DNA of 64,000 bases, from contig JBBQAQ010000003.1 in assembly GCA_038316435.1 (NCBI GenBank), positions 1 to 64,000 on the forward strand, given 5' to 3'. Positions 24,682 through 33,284 of this stretch are shown one piece after another. A program made the position numbers and the translations under genes. Within the stretch, counting starts at the first letter, position 1. The number at the start of each line of letters is the position of its first letter. Source of the stretch: JACJXF01 sp038316435 (GTDB taxonomy: Bacteria > Bacteroidota > Bacteroidia > Bacteroidales > GCA-2748055). A model generated the notes under the pieces. The model was given only the letters and a program-made list of their open reading frames with translations, did not search any database and was not told where the DNA came from.

Positions 24682-26511
24682 ATGAAAAATCGTTTATTTT
24701 TTATTTTTAAGTACTTTTTGTTTTGGGTATTTGTGTTTATTGTACAGAAGTTACTGTTTATGGGCTTTAACTTCCATGAATCAATGAAATTGGATGTTTC
24801 CACATGGTTCGGTGTTATTTGGCATGGTCTACGACTTGACCTTTCAACTACTTCATATTTGATGGTAATTCCCACCCTTGCTACAAGTATCTTGTGTTTC
24901 TTTAAATTAGCCTATACCCGATCTTTCATGCTGGTATATAATTATCTAATTCTCTTTGTAGTTCTTTTCCTTGGTATTGTTGATATGGAGCTTTATTCAT
25001 GGTGGGGGTTTAAGTTGGATATTACTCCTCTTGTATACTTAAAAACTCCCAAAGAAGCCGCTGCCTCAATCAATTATATTGAGATATTCTTACTCATAGT
25101 TTTCTTTATTCTACAGTATTTTTTAGCGCTAAAGATTTTTCGAAAAATTGTGCTTTCTGAGCTTAAACGTGATAATGAGTCCTCAAGTTTTTTTTCAATT
25201 CCCGGTTTTTTATTAATCGGTTTGCTTTTCATACCAATGCGAGGCGGAATAGGCATTGCTCCAATAAATCTTGGCTCAGCATATTTTCATAAAAATCGTT
25301 TTGCAAACCATAGTGCAATAAATGTTATTTGGAATACTGTCTTTTCAGTAGTAGAGAAGAAAAACAATAATTCCTCAAAATTTTTTATGCAGGAAAATCG
25401 CGCCAACGAAATATTTAATGCCTTTTATCCCAAAGAAACTAAAAGATATAAACTTATTAAAAAAGATTCCAATGTAATACTCATTATCCTGGAAAGTTTT
25501 TCCAATAAAATAATCGGTGAGCTTGGAGGAGAAGTCGGAATCACTCCGGAAATTGATACAATTACTAAAAACTCTGTTGTCTTTAGGAATTTTTTTGCCA
25601 GTGGTGATCGTTCAGAAAAAGGTATCCTAAGCCTACTAAGTGGATATCCAGCGCAACCTACCACGACAATCATTAATTTTCCATCAAAAACACAAAGTTT
25701 ACCTTTCCTGCTTTCACCATTCCATGATAAAGGATATTATACTGCATTTTATTATGGCGGGGATTTGAATTTTGCCAATTTACGAAGTTATTTTACGAAC
25801 CCATCTATCGATAAAAGAATTACAATTGAGGATTTCCCTTCTTCTTTAAACACGCAGAAATGGGGCGTCCCTGATGAGTTTCTGTTTTCAAAAATGCTTT
25901 CAGATATTGATACTATTAGCGCTCCGTTCTTTATTTCCTGTTTTACTTTAAGTAGTCATGAACCATACGATATACCAATGAAGCCGGTATTTCCGACAAA
26001 CAATCGTGATGACTTAAGTAAAAATGGTTTTTACTATACTGATAAATGCCTTGGTGCTTTTATAAAGCAGGCAAAAACCAGAGCTTGGTGGAAAAACACT
26101 CTTATTATTATTGTGGCAGATCATGGATCAAGGTACCCGGGAAATACAGCTAACGACATTCCAATAAAATTTCGTATTCCTATGATTTGGACTGGAGGCG
26201 CATTAACTGTTCATGATACCTTAATTACTACATATTCATCTCAATCCGATCTTCCACATACTTTGTTGAATCAATTTGACCTACCCGTAGAAAACTACAA
26301 ATTTAGTAAAGACATCCTTAATGAAAGTGCAAAATCTTTTGCATTTTATTTCTTTAATAATGGTTTTGGTTATATGACTGATTCCGTTCAGGCCGTTTAT
26401 GACATTAATATTAACAGTTTTACTTTCACATCCGGTAATTTAACTGATGAGAATGTTGCTTCATCAAAAGCATATTTACAGGTGCTTACAAGGGATTACA
26501 ATAATCGATAA
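24682..26511 (+). CDS. LTA-synthase-like membrane sulfatase/phosphoglycerol transferase
   Basis: A 609-residue protein with about five N-terminal transmembrane helices (residues 5-200), then an extracytoplasmic alkaline-phosphatase-superfamily domain. Metal- and substrate-binding motifs are present: VILIILESFSNK, the region ASGDRSEKGILSLLSGYPAQ that carries the nucleophile loop, SCFTLSSHEPY, and IIIVADHGSRYPG. In Bacteroidota such LtaS-like enzymes are thought to modify lipids or glycans with phosphoglycerol- or phosphoethanolamine-type groups rather than to make lipoteichoic acid. The lipid kinase gene starts 10 bases later, which supports a lipid-head-group role. Confidence 0.9.
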   Translation: MKNRLFFIFKYFLFWVFVFIVQKLLFMGFNFHESMKLDVSTWFGVIWHGLRLDLSTTSYLMVIPTLATSILCFFKLAYTRSFMLVYNYLILFVVLFLGIVDMELYSWWGFKLDITPLVYLKTPKEAAASINYIEIFLLIVFFILQYFLALKIFRKIVLSELKRDNESSSFFSIPGFLLIGLLFIPMRGGIGIAPINLGSAYFHKNRFANHSAINVIWNTVFSVVEKKNNNSSKFFMQENRANEIFNAFYPKETKRYKLIKKDSNVILIILESFSNKIIGELGGEVGITPEIDTITKNSVVFRNFFASGDRSEKGILSLLSGYPAQPTTTIINFPSKTQSLPFLLSPFHDKGYYTAFYYGGDLNFANLRSYFTNPSIDKRITIEDFPSSLNTQKWGVPDEFLFSKMLSDIDTISAPFFISCFTLSSHEPYDIPMKPVFPTNNRDDLSKNGFYYTDKCLGAFIKQAKTRAWWKNTLIIIVADHGSRYPGNTANDIPIKFRIPMIWTGGALTVHDTLITTYSSQSDLPHTLLNQFDLPVENYKFSKDILNESAKSFAFYFFNNGFGYMTDSVQAVYDININSFTFTSGNLTDENVASSKAYLQVLTRDYNNR

Positions 26512-26521
26512 TACATTTACT

Positions 26522-27463
26522 ATGGCAGAAAAAAGTAAAATTATCTTCATTATTAATCCTATAGCTGGAGTTATGGGAAAAAGAAATCTGGAGTCCAAAA
26601 TAGATAAGGTCTTTCCGGTATCTGAATATGAAATAATTAAACTATACACTGCCTATCCTAGTCATGCTCTTGAACTCGCTGAACTCGCCGTAAAAAAAGC
26701 ACCGACATTAGTTGTTGCTGCAGGTGGTGATGGTACAATTAATGAAATTGCAAGGGCTCTTATTAACACAGGTATTCCATTGGGTGTTATTCCACTTGGT
26801 TCTGGAAATGGATTTGCTCGTCACTTTAATTTACCCTTGAATATTAAGAAAGCACTTACAATATTAAAAACTGGAACAACACTTTCTGTTGATGTAGGTT
26901 ATTTGAACGGGAGGCCTTTTTTCTGTACTGCAGGAATTGGCTTTGATGCCGAAATCGGTTACTACTACAGGGATTATAATCATAGAGGTTTTATAGCGTA
27001 TGCTTTAAGTTTTGCAAAGGTATTCAGCTGGTATAAATCAAAAGATTACGTTCTTGAAATAGACGGCGAAAGATTTGAGTTTAAAGCTTTTTTTATTACG
27101 ATTGCAAACATCTCTCAGTTTGGTTATAATTTCATTGTAGCACCAAAAGCATCAACTTTAGATGGGGCTTTTGATGTTGTTGTTGTAAAACGCTTTGCTA
27201 AATGGAAAGCCTCTTTTATAGCAATTAGATCTCTATTAGGGACCATTGATAACAGTGAATATGTTTGGCATAAACTTGCTAAAAATGTAAAGATACTTTC
27301 GCCAACTGGAGAGAAATTTATTCATATTGATGGAGAGGCAGATATTCAAAGTGGATTTTTAGAATACCAGATTAAAAATGCTGAATTACGGGTGGTCGTT
27401 AATAATAAGGACCAGGTAATCCCTTTTCCTTTTAAAAAGCTCATTTATAAATCTATACATTAG
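26522..27463 (+). CDS. diacylglycerol kinase-family lipid kinase (YegS/DgkB-like)
   Basis: A 313-residue soluble lipid kinase. The nucleotide-binding motif GGDGTINEIARAL and the following PLGSGNGFARHFNLP are characteristic of the DAGK catalytic domain. The C-terminal half (GIGFDAEIGYYYRDY...FIHIDGEADIQ) matches the YegS fold. ATG 26522 starts the protein at MAEKSKIIFIINPIAG; in-frame extensions overlap the upstream gene and look unnatural. It probably phosphorylates diacylglycerol or a related lipid, perhaps recycling DAG released by the phosphoglycerol transferase encoded just before it. Confidence 0.93.
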   Translation: MAEKSKIIFIINPIAGVMGKRNLESKIDKVFPVSEYEIIKLYTAYPSHALELAELAVKKAPTLVVAAGGDGTINEIARALINTGIPLGVIPLGSGNGFARHFNLPLNIKKALTILKTGTTLSVDVGYLNGRPFFCTAGIGFDAEIGYYYRDYNHRGFIAYALSFAKVFSWYKSKDYVLEIDGERFEFKAFFITIANISQFGYNFIVAPKASTLDGAFDVVVVKRFAKWKASFIAIRSLLGTIDNSEYVWHKLAKNVKILSPTGEKFIHIDGEADIQSGFLEYQIKNAELRVVVNNKDQVIPFPFKKLIYKSIH

Positions 27464-27480
27464 TCAGATTCAGTATCATA

Positions 27481-27518
27481 AAAACAAAAATCGCCTAAAA
27501 CAAAATGGTAATAGGCGA
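27481..27518 (-). terminator. intrinsic terminator of tRNA-Val
   Basis: TCGCCTA (27491-27497) and TAGGCGA (27512-27518) form a 7-bp stem. On the minus strand the stem is followed by TTTTTGTTTTT, so it ends the tRNA-Val transcript; on the plus strand the tail (CTCTTCTT) is weak. Confidence 0.65.
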
Positions 27519-27533
27519 CTCTTCTTAAAAATG

Positions 27534-27607
27534 TGGGCTATACTGGATTCGAACCTGTGACTTCTACCCTGTCAAGGTAGCACTCTAAACCACTGAGTTA
27601 ATAGCCC
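27534..27607 (-). tRNA. tRNA-Val (anticodon GAC)
   Basis: On the minus strand the acceptor stem is GGGCTAT/ATAGCCC with A as discriminator. The D stem is ACTC/GAGT. The anticodon stem is CTACC/GGTAG, with loop TTGACAG giving anticodon GAC. The T arm is ACAGG-TTCGAAT-CCAGT, where the middle pair is an A-A mismatch. CCA is not encoded. A terminator follows downstream on the minus strand. Confidence 0.92.
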
Positions 27608-27656
27608 TAATTGTGCAAAAATAGTAATTTCAAATCAATTTTACTTCAATGTTGCT

Positions 27657-28352
27657 TTAAAGAAATGCAATTCTGCCAGCATCTCCTTCAGGGTTATAAA
27701 GCTTTTTTATATCCTTACTTTTAATATTAAAGCTAAGTGACACATAAAACAATTGCGTTTTATTGAAATCAGAATAATCAACCCAGTCACCAAAATCATA
27801 TCCCTTAAAATCTTTGTTTATAAAATTTTCAGGGTAGTACTTAAATTTAAGGTTTATTCCTCTAGGAAACTGAAACCCAGCAAACACGGAAAGGGCAAAC
27901 CTTTGCGTACGATTGCTGAACCATTCACTTTGCTTGGTTTTATTCCCATCAATATATTGTTTTTGTTTATAATGAAAAAACAATTCGTATTCCCCCCCCC
28001 CGTAAAAATAAAAATGATCTTTAAATGATCCAAGTTTGAATGCAAGCGGAATACCAAGTGCGTATGTTCTTCTCTTAATTATCTCTTCGTTTTCCTCTGT
28101 GACCAGACCGATATTTCTAATTCCATAACCGCTGAAGAAACCGAGAGAATTACTAAAATCATAATGCATATTCTGTCCGGCATGAAAAAAAAGAGTAAAT
28201 CTCATTTTGGTTGGAATATCAATTCCACCTCTTTGTACATTTGAAAATGCAAATATAAACTCACCACTATTCTCTCTATATATCTGAGCTTGTGTTGATT
28301 TAATGGAAAGTACAGTTGAAAAAAGCAAAATCCAAATGAAATTCTTAATCAT
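27657..28352 (-). CDS. outer-membrane beta-barrel protein with G10 tract
   Basis: I do not recognise a named family. The 231-residue protein has a signal peptide (MIKNFIWILLFSTVLSIKSTQA). After it come alternating aromatic/polar strands typical of small Bacteroidota outer-membrane barrels (FYFYGGGEYELFFHYKQ, FALSVFAGFQFPRGINLKFK YYPENF, LFYVSLSFNIK). A run of ten G on the coding strand (27992-28001) encodes the Gly-Gly-Gly at about residue 118. The frame is open at the present tract length. Slippage there would truncate the protein, so it is a possible phase-variable surface gene. It is monocistronic. Confidence 0.75.
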   Translation of the reverse strand: MIKNFIWILLFSTVLSIKSTQAQIYRENSGEFIFAFSNVQRGGIDIPTKMRFTLFFHAGQNMHYDFSNSLGFFSGYGIRNIGLVTEENEEIIKRRTYALGIPLAFKLGSFKDHFYFYGGGEYELFFHYKQKQYIDGNKTKQSEWFSNRTQRFALSVFAGFQFPRGINLKFKYYPENFINKDFKGYDFGDWVDYSDFNKTQLFYVSLSFNIKSKDIKKLYNPEGDAGRIAFL

Positions 28353-28520
28353 TTTCGAAATCTTTAAAGAATCATTATTCGTAAAGAACTTGGAACACCA
28401 AATTAATAATGAATTTCGATTTCCTTATTCCAAACCAAAAGAAAATTTCTATACTTGATATTCACTTAAAACTTTGCGATATAATTTATTACTTGCTAAA
28501 AATTAACCAACAATTGAGCT

Positions 28521-29726
28521 TTAAAACCTTGCAACAACTTTTTGGGCAATAGTTTCACCAATTGAAAGTGAAGCAGTTGCTGCAGGTGAGGGTGCATTCA
28601 AAACATTTATTGCTTGATTTGTTTCTGAAATAAAAAAATCGTCAATCAATTTGCCGTGTCTATCACAAGCCTGGGCTCTCACCCCAGAACTTCCGGGTAC
28701 AAGATCATTTACAGTGATTTCCGGCACCAACTTCTGGAGGGCTCGAGTAAATGCATATTTATTATAGGATCTGTAGTACTCTCCAATTCCCATCTTGGTA
28801 TACCGTAACATTACTTTTTGAAATCCCGGCCAGCTAATAGAATCCCATAAATCTGAAAAAGAAATATCTGTCTTTTTATAGCCTTCCCGTTTAAATGCGA
28901 ATACAGCATTTGGGCCTGCCTCAATTCCACCATTTATCATCCTTGTAAAATGCACACCTAAAAATGGGAACGCCGGATCGGGGACAGGATATATAAGGTT
29001 ATTTACTAAAAATTCTTTTTCAGGCTTAAGTTCATAATACTCTCCTCTGAATGGTATAATTCGTAAATCTGGTCGTTTTATAGAAAAATTGGAGATTTTG
29101 TCAGAAAACAAACCAGCAGTGTTAACTACGATTTTTGCAGTGAATTCATTCTTCGAGGTAAGAATATGTGCGAACTCCTTATCCTTATTAAATATAATGT
29201 CTGTTACTTTATTACTTGTATAAATAACCCCTGAATATTTCTCAATAAACAATTCTGCAATTCGTTTGCTAACTTTTTTGTAGTCTACAATTCCTGAATA
29301 TGGAATATGAAGTCCTGCAATTCCAGCAACATGTGGTTCATACTCAATGAGTTCTTCGCGATTTAATTTCTTGATTTTATTCAGCCCATTTGCTAGCCCT
29401 CTATTGTATAAGTCATCAAGTCTGCTAAGCTCCTTTTGTTCAGTTGCAACAATAATCTTCCCACTTAGCTCAAAATTAATGTTGTTTTCGGAGCAAAACT
29501 TTAGGAGATACTGGTACCCTCTAATGCAGTTTTCCGCTTTTAGGCTACCTGGCTTATAATAAATCCCAGAATGAATAACTCCACTATTATTTCCAGTTTG
29601 GTGTTTGGCAATTGCATCTTCCTTTTCGATCACGCAAATAGATAAATCAGGCCGGATTTCCTTGGTTTTCAATGCTGTAGCAAGACCGACAATTCCCCCT
29701 CCAATTATTGCGACATCAAAATTCAT
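28521..29726 (-). CDS. lhgO: L-2-hydroxyglutarate oxidase
   Basis: A 401-residue FAD-dependent oxidoreductase that oxidises L-2-hydroxyglutarate to 2-oxoglutarate. The N-terminal dinucleotide motif is VAIIGGGIVGLATALK. The family-specific HQTGNNSGVIHSGIYYKPGS block follows, and the C-terminal FAD segment is PGSSGVRAQACDRHGKLIDD. The family is DAO/LhgO; quinone or an electron-transfer chain is the usual acceptor. Its start overlaps the end of the upstream aminotransferase gene by 11 bases, indicating translational coupling in a two-gene unit. Confidence 0.93.
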   Translation of the reverse strand: MNFDVAIIGGGIVGLATALKTKEIRPDLSICVIEKEDAIAKHQTGNNSGVIHSGIYYKPGSLKAENCIRGYQYLLKFCSENNINFELSGKIIVATEQKELSRLDDLYNRGLANGLNKIKKLNREELIEYEPHVAGIAGLHIPYSGIVDYKKVSKRIAELFIEKYSGVIYTSNKVTDIIFNKDKEFAHILTSKNEFTAKIVVNTAGLFSDKISNFSIKRPDLRIIPFRGEYYELKPEKEFLVNNLIYPVPDPAFPFLGVHFTRMINGGIEAGPNAVFAFKREGYKKTDISFSDLWDSISWPGFQKVMLRYTKMGIGEYYRSYNKYAFTRALQKLVPEITVNDLVPGSSGVRAQACDRHGKLIDDFFISETNQAINVLNAPSPAATASLSIGETIAQKVVARF

Positions 29727-30552
29727 CTTTATGTAAGTTTATATATTCGTTAATGACACCATCATATAATTCACTCAATTTATTCATTAATAGATGGTTG
29801 ACTTTAAATTCAATGTCCCCAATTTTTGAAACAGGAAGAATTTTTGCAGATGTTCCAGAAAGAAAAACTCCATCAGCTTTATTCAAAAAGTCGGCATTGA
29901 AAATTTTTTCTTGCAATGGGATGGCATTTTTTTCACATATTTCTACAATTTTTTTCCTGGTAATTCCTTCAAGAACTATATCCTTTGGCGCTGTATATAT
30001 AATATTGTTTTTTATTACATAAAGGTTTGACTGGCTTCCTTCGGTTATTGTACCATTTTCGCTTTCCAGAATAAGCTCATAGAGGTTTTTTTCCTCCTTA
30101 ATTACTGCTATTTCAGCTTTATAATTTGAAAACCAATTTTTAACAGATGGGTTTGGGCGATCAAATCTAAATATTTCTGTGTTTACACCATTCAAATATA
30201 CCTCTTCTTCAGGATAGTAGAAAGGAACTGGATATGCCATAAAAGTCTTTTCCCATTCACCTGATCCAAAATGAAAAACAAATTTCAGGTTACCTGATGT
30301 CATTTTATTAGCCCTAATTAACCGAAATAATAGTTTTTTCATTTCCTGTGCATTCACAAAGGGTCGAAGATTAGATTTCCGGGCTGAATCTTCCAGTCGG
30401 TTTAAATGATCTTCAAGAAAAAGTACTACACTGTTTTGAATTCGCACTACCTCATAAAAATTATTCCCCTTTGTTAGGAAGGTATTATCAAACTCGTAAT
30501 CTTCCCGCAGATCATTCCCGCGTAAAAAGTATTTTCCCTGTATCTTTCCCAT
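29716..30552 (-). CDS. class IV aminotransferase (IlvE/D-amino-acid/PabC-like)
   Basis: A 278-residue fold-type IV PLP enzyme. The PLP lysine is in SNYKAEIAVIKEE, and the cofactor-binding stretch ENGTITEGSQSNLYVIKNN leads into LEGITRKKIVEIC. Sequence does not separate branched-chain aminotransferase, D-alanine aminotransferase or aminodeoxychorismate lyase. The slightly short and divergent N-terminus (GKYFLRGNDLREDYEFDN) argues against canonical IlvE. The 11-base overlap with lhgO links it to 2-oxoglutarate or glutamate metabolism by context only. Confidence 0.85.
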   Translation of the reverse strand: MGKIQGKYFLRGNDLREDYEFDNTFLTKGNNFYEVVRIQNSVVLFLEDHLNRLEDSARKSNLRPFVNAQEMKKLLFRLIRANKMTSGNLKFVFHFGSGEWEKTFMAYPVPFYYPEEEVYLNGVNTEIFRFDRPNPSVKNWFSNYKAEIAVIKEEKNLYELILESENGTITEGSQSNLYVIKNNIIYTAPKDIVLEGITRKKIVEICEKNAIPLQEKIFNADFLNKADGVFLSGTSAKILPVSKIGDIEFKVNHLLMNKLSELYDGVINEYINLHKDEF

Positions 30553-30635
30553 AAAAAAATTTATTTCCGCAAAAGTACATACAAATTATTTAACCTTGTA
30601 ACCTCAGAATTAAACAATGTGATAAATAAAATAAA

Positions 30636-30671
30636 ACACCCGGACTGACAAATTAAATCAAATCCGGGTGT
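30636..30671 (-). terminator. intrinsic terminator left behind by a lost permease gene
   Basis: ACACCCGGA (30636-30644) and TCCGGGTGT (30663-30671) form a 9-bp stem. Read on the minus strand the stem is followed by TTTTATTTTATTT. The only coding sequence upstream on that strand is the permease remnant at 30692-30745. Confidence 0.7.
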
Positions 30672-30691
30672 CAACATACGAAAAAGCGGAT

Positions 30692-30745
30692 CTACTCGTA
30701 CTTTAAAGATTCAGCTGGGTTCAATTGTGATGCTTTGAAACTTCA
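30692..30745 (-). pseudogene. remnant: last codons of an FtsX/MacB-type ABC permease
   Basis: The minus strand reads KASQLNPAESLKYE followed by a stop at 30692-30694. This is how FtsX/MacB-like permeases of Bacteroidota end (A-x-x-x-N-P-x-E-x-L-[KR]-Y-E). The frame is closed immediately upstream by TGA, so nothing else of the gene survives here. A terminator stem lies just after it. Confidence 0.6.
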
Positions 30746-31077
30746 AAACAGCCATAATGAAGTATTATTAAATATTACTAAGACGCATTTTTTATAGTTT
30801 ATGTTACAGCACACTTTTTTTCTAGTTTCTTTGATTTCGAAAGCAACCTAATCCTTGTTCAATGAGTCTAAATTTTTGCAAAACAAATTGTTTTTGGTCT
30901 TTTTGCAATATATTTAGGAAGATGAAAGTGTTTTGTCTGAATAATAATACACATCTATTTGTTTGATTAACAAGCGAATAACAAGATTTTTTCGCGTCAA
31001 AAATCAAATGGTTTAAAGCATTTGAGTTTAGACAATTAAAAAGGTAAATTGCATTTATTTTAGATAATACAAAAGAA
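30746..31077. other. 332-base AT-rich spacer without a recognised gene
   Basis: No convincing coding sequence, RNA or repeat was found between the permease remnant and the receiver gene. A minus-strand reading frame through it runs into the receiver gene and has a composition unlike the neighbouring proteins, so it is not called. Confidence 0.5.
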
Positions 31078-31458
31078 ATGATGGGAAAATTAGTTTTTTT
31101 TGTTGACGATGATAAAATGATCCTCAACTTGCTGGAATACACCATAAAGAATAAACAAGATTATGAGGTGAAGACTTTTTTTTCAGGTGAAGACTGTATA
31201 GATCATTTAGGGATGAAACCTGACCTGATTGTACTTGATCACAATTTTAAATCAAATGGAAATCCATCAAAAAATGGCATGGAGATTCTAAAAGAAATCA
31301 AACAAATAAATCATAAGCTTCCAGTAATTATTCTTACAGGTCAGGAGGATCCGAACCTTGCGGCTGAGTTTCTTTCAAACGGGGCTACCAAGTTTATTCC
31401 AAAAAACGATTATTTTATTGACGCATTGCTAGAGACAATCGAAAAGCAAATTTTTTAA
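31078..31458 (+). CDS. stand-alone response-regulator receiver domain
   Basis: A 126-residue single-domain receiver. The acidic pocket is VDDD (residues 10-12), the phosphorylatable aspartate is D54 in LIVLDHN, and the conserved threonine (T87 in IILTGQE) and lysine (K109 in IPKND) are in place. It has no output domain, so it probably works as a phosphorelay intermediate or a protein-protein switch. No histidine kinase is adjacent. The start may be the first or second of two tandem ATGs (31078 or 31081). Confidence 0.9.
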   Translation: MMGKLVFFVDDDKMILNLLEYTIKNKQDYEVKTFFSGEDCIDHLGMKPDLIVLDHNFKSNGNPSKNGMEILKEIKQINHKLPVIILTGQEDPNLAAEFLSNGATKFIPKNDYFIDALLETIEKQIF

Positions 31459-31542
31459 TTGCAAGTTTCGGACTTTTCCATTCTTTTTTAACCTACTTAC
31501 GGTTAATAAAATAAAAATATTTTTTATTAAAGGATTAATTTA

Positions 31543-31550
31543 TACTTTTG
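31543..31550 (+). promoter_or_regulatory. candidate promoter of the yceD-rpmF-plsX-fabH operon
   Basis: TACTTTTG is a full match to TAnnTTTG. The predicted start site (about 31557) would be close to the GTG start at 31573. Confidence 0.5.
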
Positions 31551-31572
31551 CACGATAAATTTTTTGGCTGTT

Positions 31573-32094
31573 GTGAAGGTAATAGACGAATTTGATATTC
31601 CTATCTACGGGTTAAAGGAAGGAATACACAACTATAGTTTTGAGGTAGGCAATAAGTTTTTTGAATATTTTAACAATAATGATCTACCCAGTGGAGAATT
31701 AATTGTTGAAGTTATTATAAATAAGCAATCGCAGTTCATTGAATTTGATTTACGTTTAAAAGGATACTTGAATCTAGTATGCGATCGTTGCCTCGAAGAA
31801 TTTGATTATTATATAGATTTTGAGGAAAAGATATTTGTTAGGTTTGGGGACAAGTTTGAAGAACTTGATGATAACATTATCGTTATTCCTAAAGGAGAAG
31901 CAAGGATTAATATAGCTCAGTATATATATGAGTTAACAGTTGTTAGTATTCCCTATAAAAAGGTTCACCCTGAAATATCATCAGGTAAAACAGCATGTAA
32001 TCCTGAGATGATAAAGAAACTGAATGAGTTAAAAGTTGAAGATACAATTGATAGAACCGATCCCAGATGGGATATATTGAAGAATTTAAATTAA
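31573..32094 (+). CDS. YceD-like DUF177 protein
   Basis: A 173-residue DUF177/YceD protein, widely found directly before rpmF and implicated in 23S rRNA metabolism or large-subunit assembly. The cysteine pair in GYLNLVCDRCLEEFDYYID and the C-terminal DPRWDILKNL are characteristic. The start is GTG 31573 (MKVIDEFDIPIYGLKEG) by preference; TTG 31564 is an alternative. rpmF begins 12 bases after it, and plsX and fabH follow, in the standard order. Confidence 0.88.
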   Translation: MKVIDEFDIPIYGLKEGIHNYSFEVGNKFFEYFNNNDLPSGELIVEVIINKQSQFIEFDLRLKGYLNLVCDRCLEEFDYYIDFEEKIFVRFGDKFEELDDNIIVIPKGEARINIAQYIYELTVVSIPYKKVHPEISSGKTACNPEMIKKLNELKVEDTIDRTDPRWDILKNLN

Positions 32095-32106
32095 ATAAAT
32101 ACTAAA

Positions 32107-32301
32107 ATGGCACATCCTAAAAGGAAGATATCCAAAACCAGAAGAGACAAAAGAAGAACCCATGATAAAGCCTCAACTCCCACTTTATCTGTTTGTGCAA
32201 CTACTGGTACTGTTCATAGAAGACATCGTGCATATTATGTTGATGGAAACCTTTACTACAAAGGGAAACTGGTTATCGAAAAGGTAACTGAAACCGTTTA
32301 A
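32107..32301 (+). CDS. rpmF: 50S ribosomal protein L32
   Basis: The 64-residue L32 protein begins AHPKRKISKTRRDKRRTHDK, which is highly conserved. It has a normal C-terminal sequence (CATTGTVHRRHRAYYVDGN). Only one of the four zinc-ribbon cysteines is left, so it is the zinc-free type common in Bacteroidota. It lies between the DUF177 gene and plsX. Confidence 0.97.
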   Translation: MAHPKRKISKTRRDKRRTHDKASTPTLSVCATTGTVHRRHRAYYVDGNLYYKGKLVIEKVTETV

Positions 32302-32342
32302 CTTCGCTTTCTGTTCATATAAGGAAGCCTAAATTTATCCAT

Positions 32343-33284
32343 ATGCGAATTGGCGTAGATATAATGGGTGGAGATTTTGCACCGCAAACTACCGTTCTTG
32401 GTAGCTTTCTTGCTCGTGATCAGATACCCGAAGATGTAGAATTAGTTTTAATAGGAAACAGAGAATCCATTATCCATATATCCAAGGATAATGGATTTGA
32501 TGTTAATAAGGTCTCAATCGTCCACACAACTGAGCAAATCCTCATGAGTGACCACCCCTATAAGGCTTTTACTAGCAAAGTTGATTCAAGTATTGTGAAG
32601 GGTTTTAAGATGCTAAAGGCTGGGGAGATAGACGCTTTTTGCAGTGCCGGAAATACTGGCGCAATGCTTATTGGCGCTAGTAAGGTTATTGCCCCGATAC
32701 CCGGAATAATTCGACCTGCAATCACAGCAATATTGCCGAATTTAAATGGGACTCCTAATGTACTTCTTGATGTTGGGATAAACCCAGATTCTCGACCCGA
32801 TGTATTATATCAATATGGCATATTAGGGTCGATTTATTCGAAGGCTATGTTTAATGTAGATCATCCACGAGTTGGTTTGGTTAATTTAGGAAGCGAAGAC
32901 GAAAAAGGGAACTTAGTAACAAAGGCAGCCTTTCAGCTGATGAAAGAAAGCAAAGACTTTAATTTCGTTGGGAATATTGAGGGAAATGAATTCTTTAATA
33001 ATCAAAAGACTGAAGTTTTAGTTTGTGATGGATTTGTTGGTAATATAATTCTCAAACAAGCTGAAGGTTTTTATCATTTAGTTAGAGACAGGGGAATTCA
33101 GGATGAATATTTCGAGGAATTTAACTTTGAAAATTTTGGCGGTACTCCTGTTTTGGGCATAAATATGCCGGTTATAGTTGGGCATGGTATCTCAAATGAT
33201 ATTGCTATTAAAAATATGATTCTGAACAGTTGGACCGTTTGTAAGTCAAACCTGATAAATAATATAAAAGCGGCATTAGAATAA
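32343..33284 (+). CDS. plsX: phosphate acyltransferase PlsX
   Basis: PlsX makes acyl-phosphate from acyl-ACP for phospholipid synthesis. The N-terminus IGVDIMGGDFAPQ, the block CSAGNTGAMLIGASKVI and VLLDVGINPDSRP identify the 313-residue protein. Its stop codon overlaps the ATG of fabH by one base (TAATG), so the two are translationally coupled. It belongs to the rpmF-linked lipid operon. Confidence 0.97.
   Translation: MRIGVDIMGGDFAPQTTVLGSFLARDQIPEDVELVLIGNRESIIHISKDNGFDVNKVSIVHTTEQILMSDHPYKAFTSKVDSSIVKGFKMLKAGEIDAFCSAGNTGAMLIGASKVIAPIPGIIRPAITAILPNLNGTPNVLLDVGINPDSRPDVLYQYGILGSIYSKAMFNVDHPRVGLVNLGSEDEKGNLVTKAAFQLMKESKDFNFVGNIEGNEFFNNQKTEVLVCDGFVGNIILKQAEGFYHLVRDRGIQDEYFEEFNFENFGGTPVLGINMPVIVGHGISNDIAIKNMILNSWTVCKSNLINNIKAALE

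Noticed and set aside
30822..31145. A 107-codon minus-strand reading frame over the spacer and the receiver gene start
   Set aside because: It overlaps a well-supported receiver gene, has no recognisable domain or signal, and its composition is unlike the neighbouring proteins.
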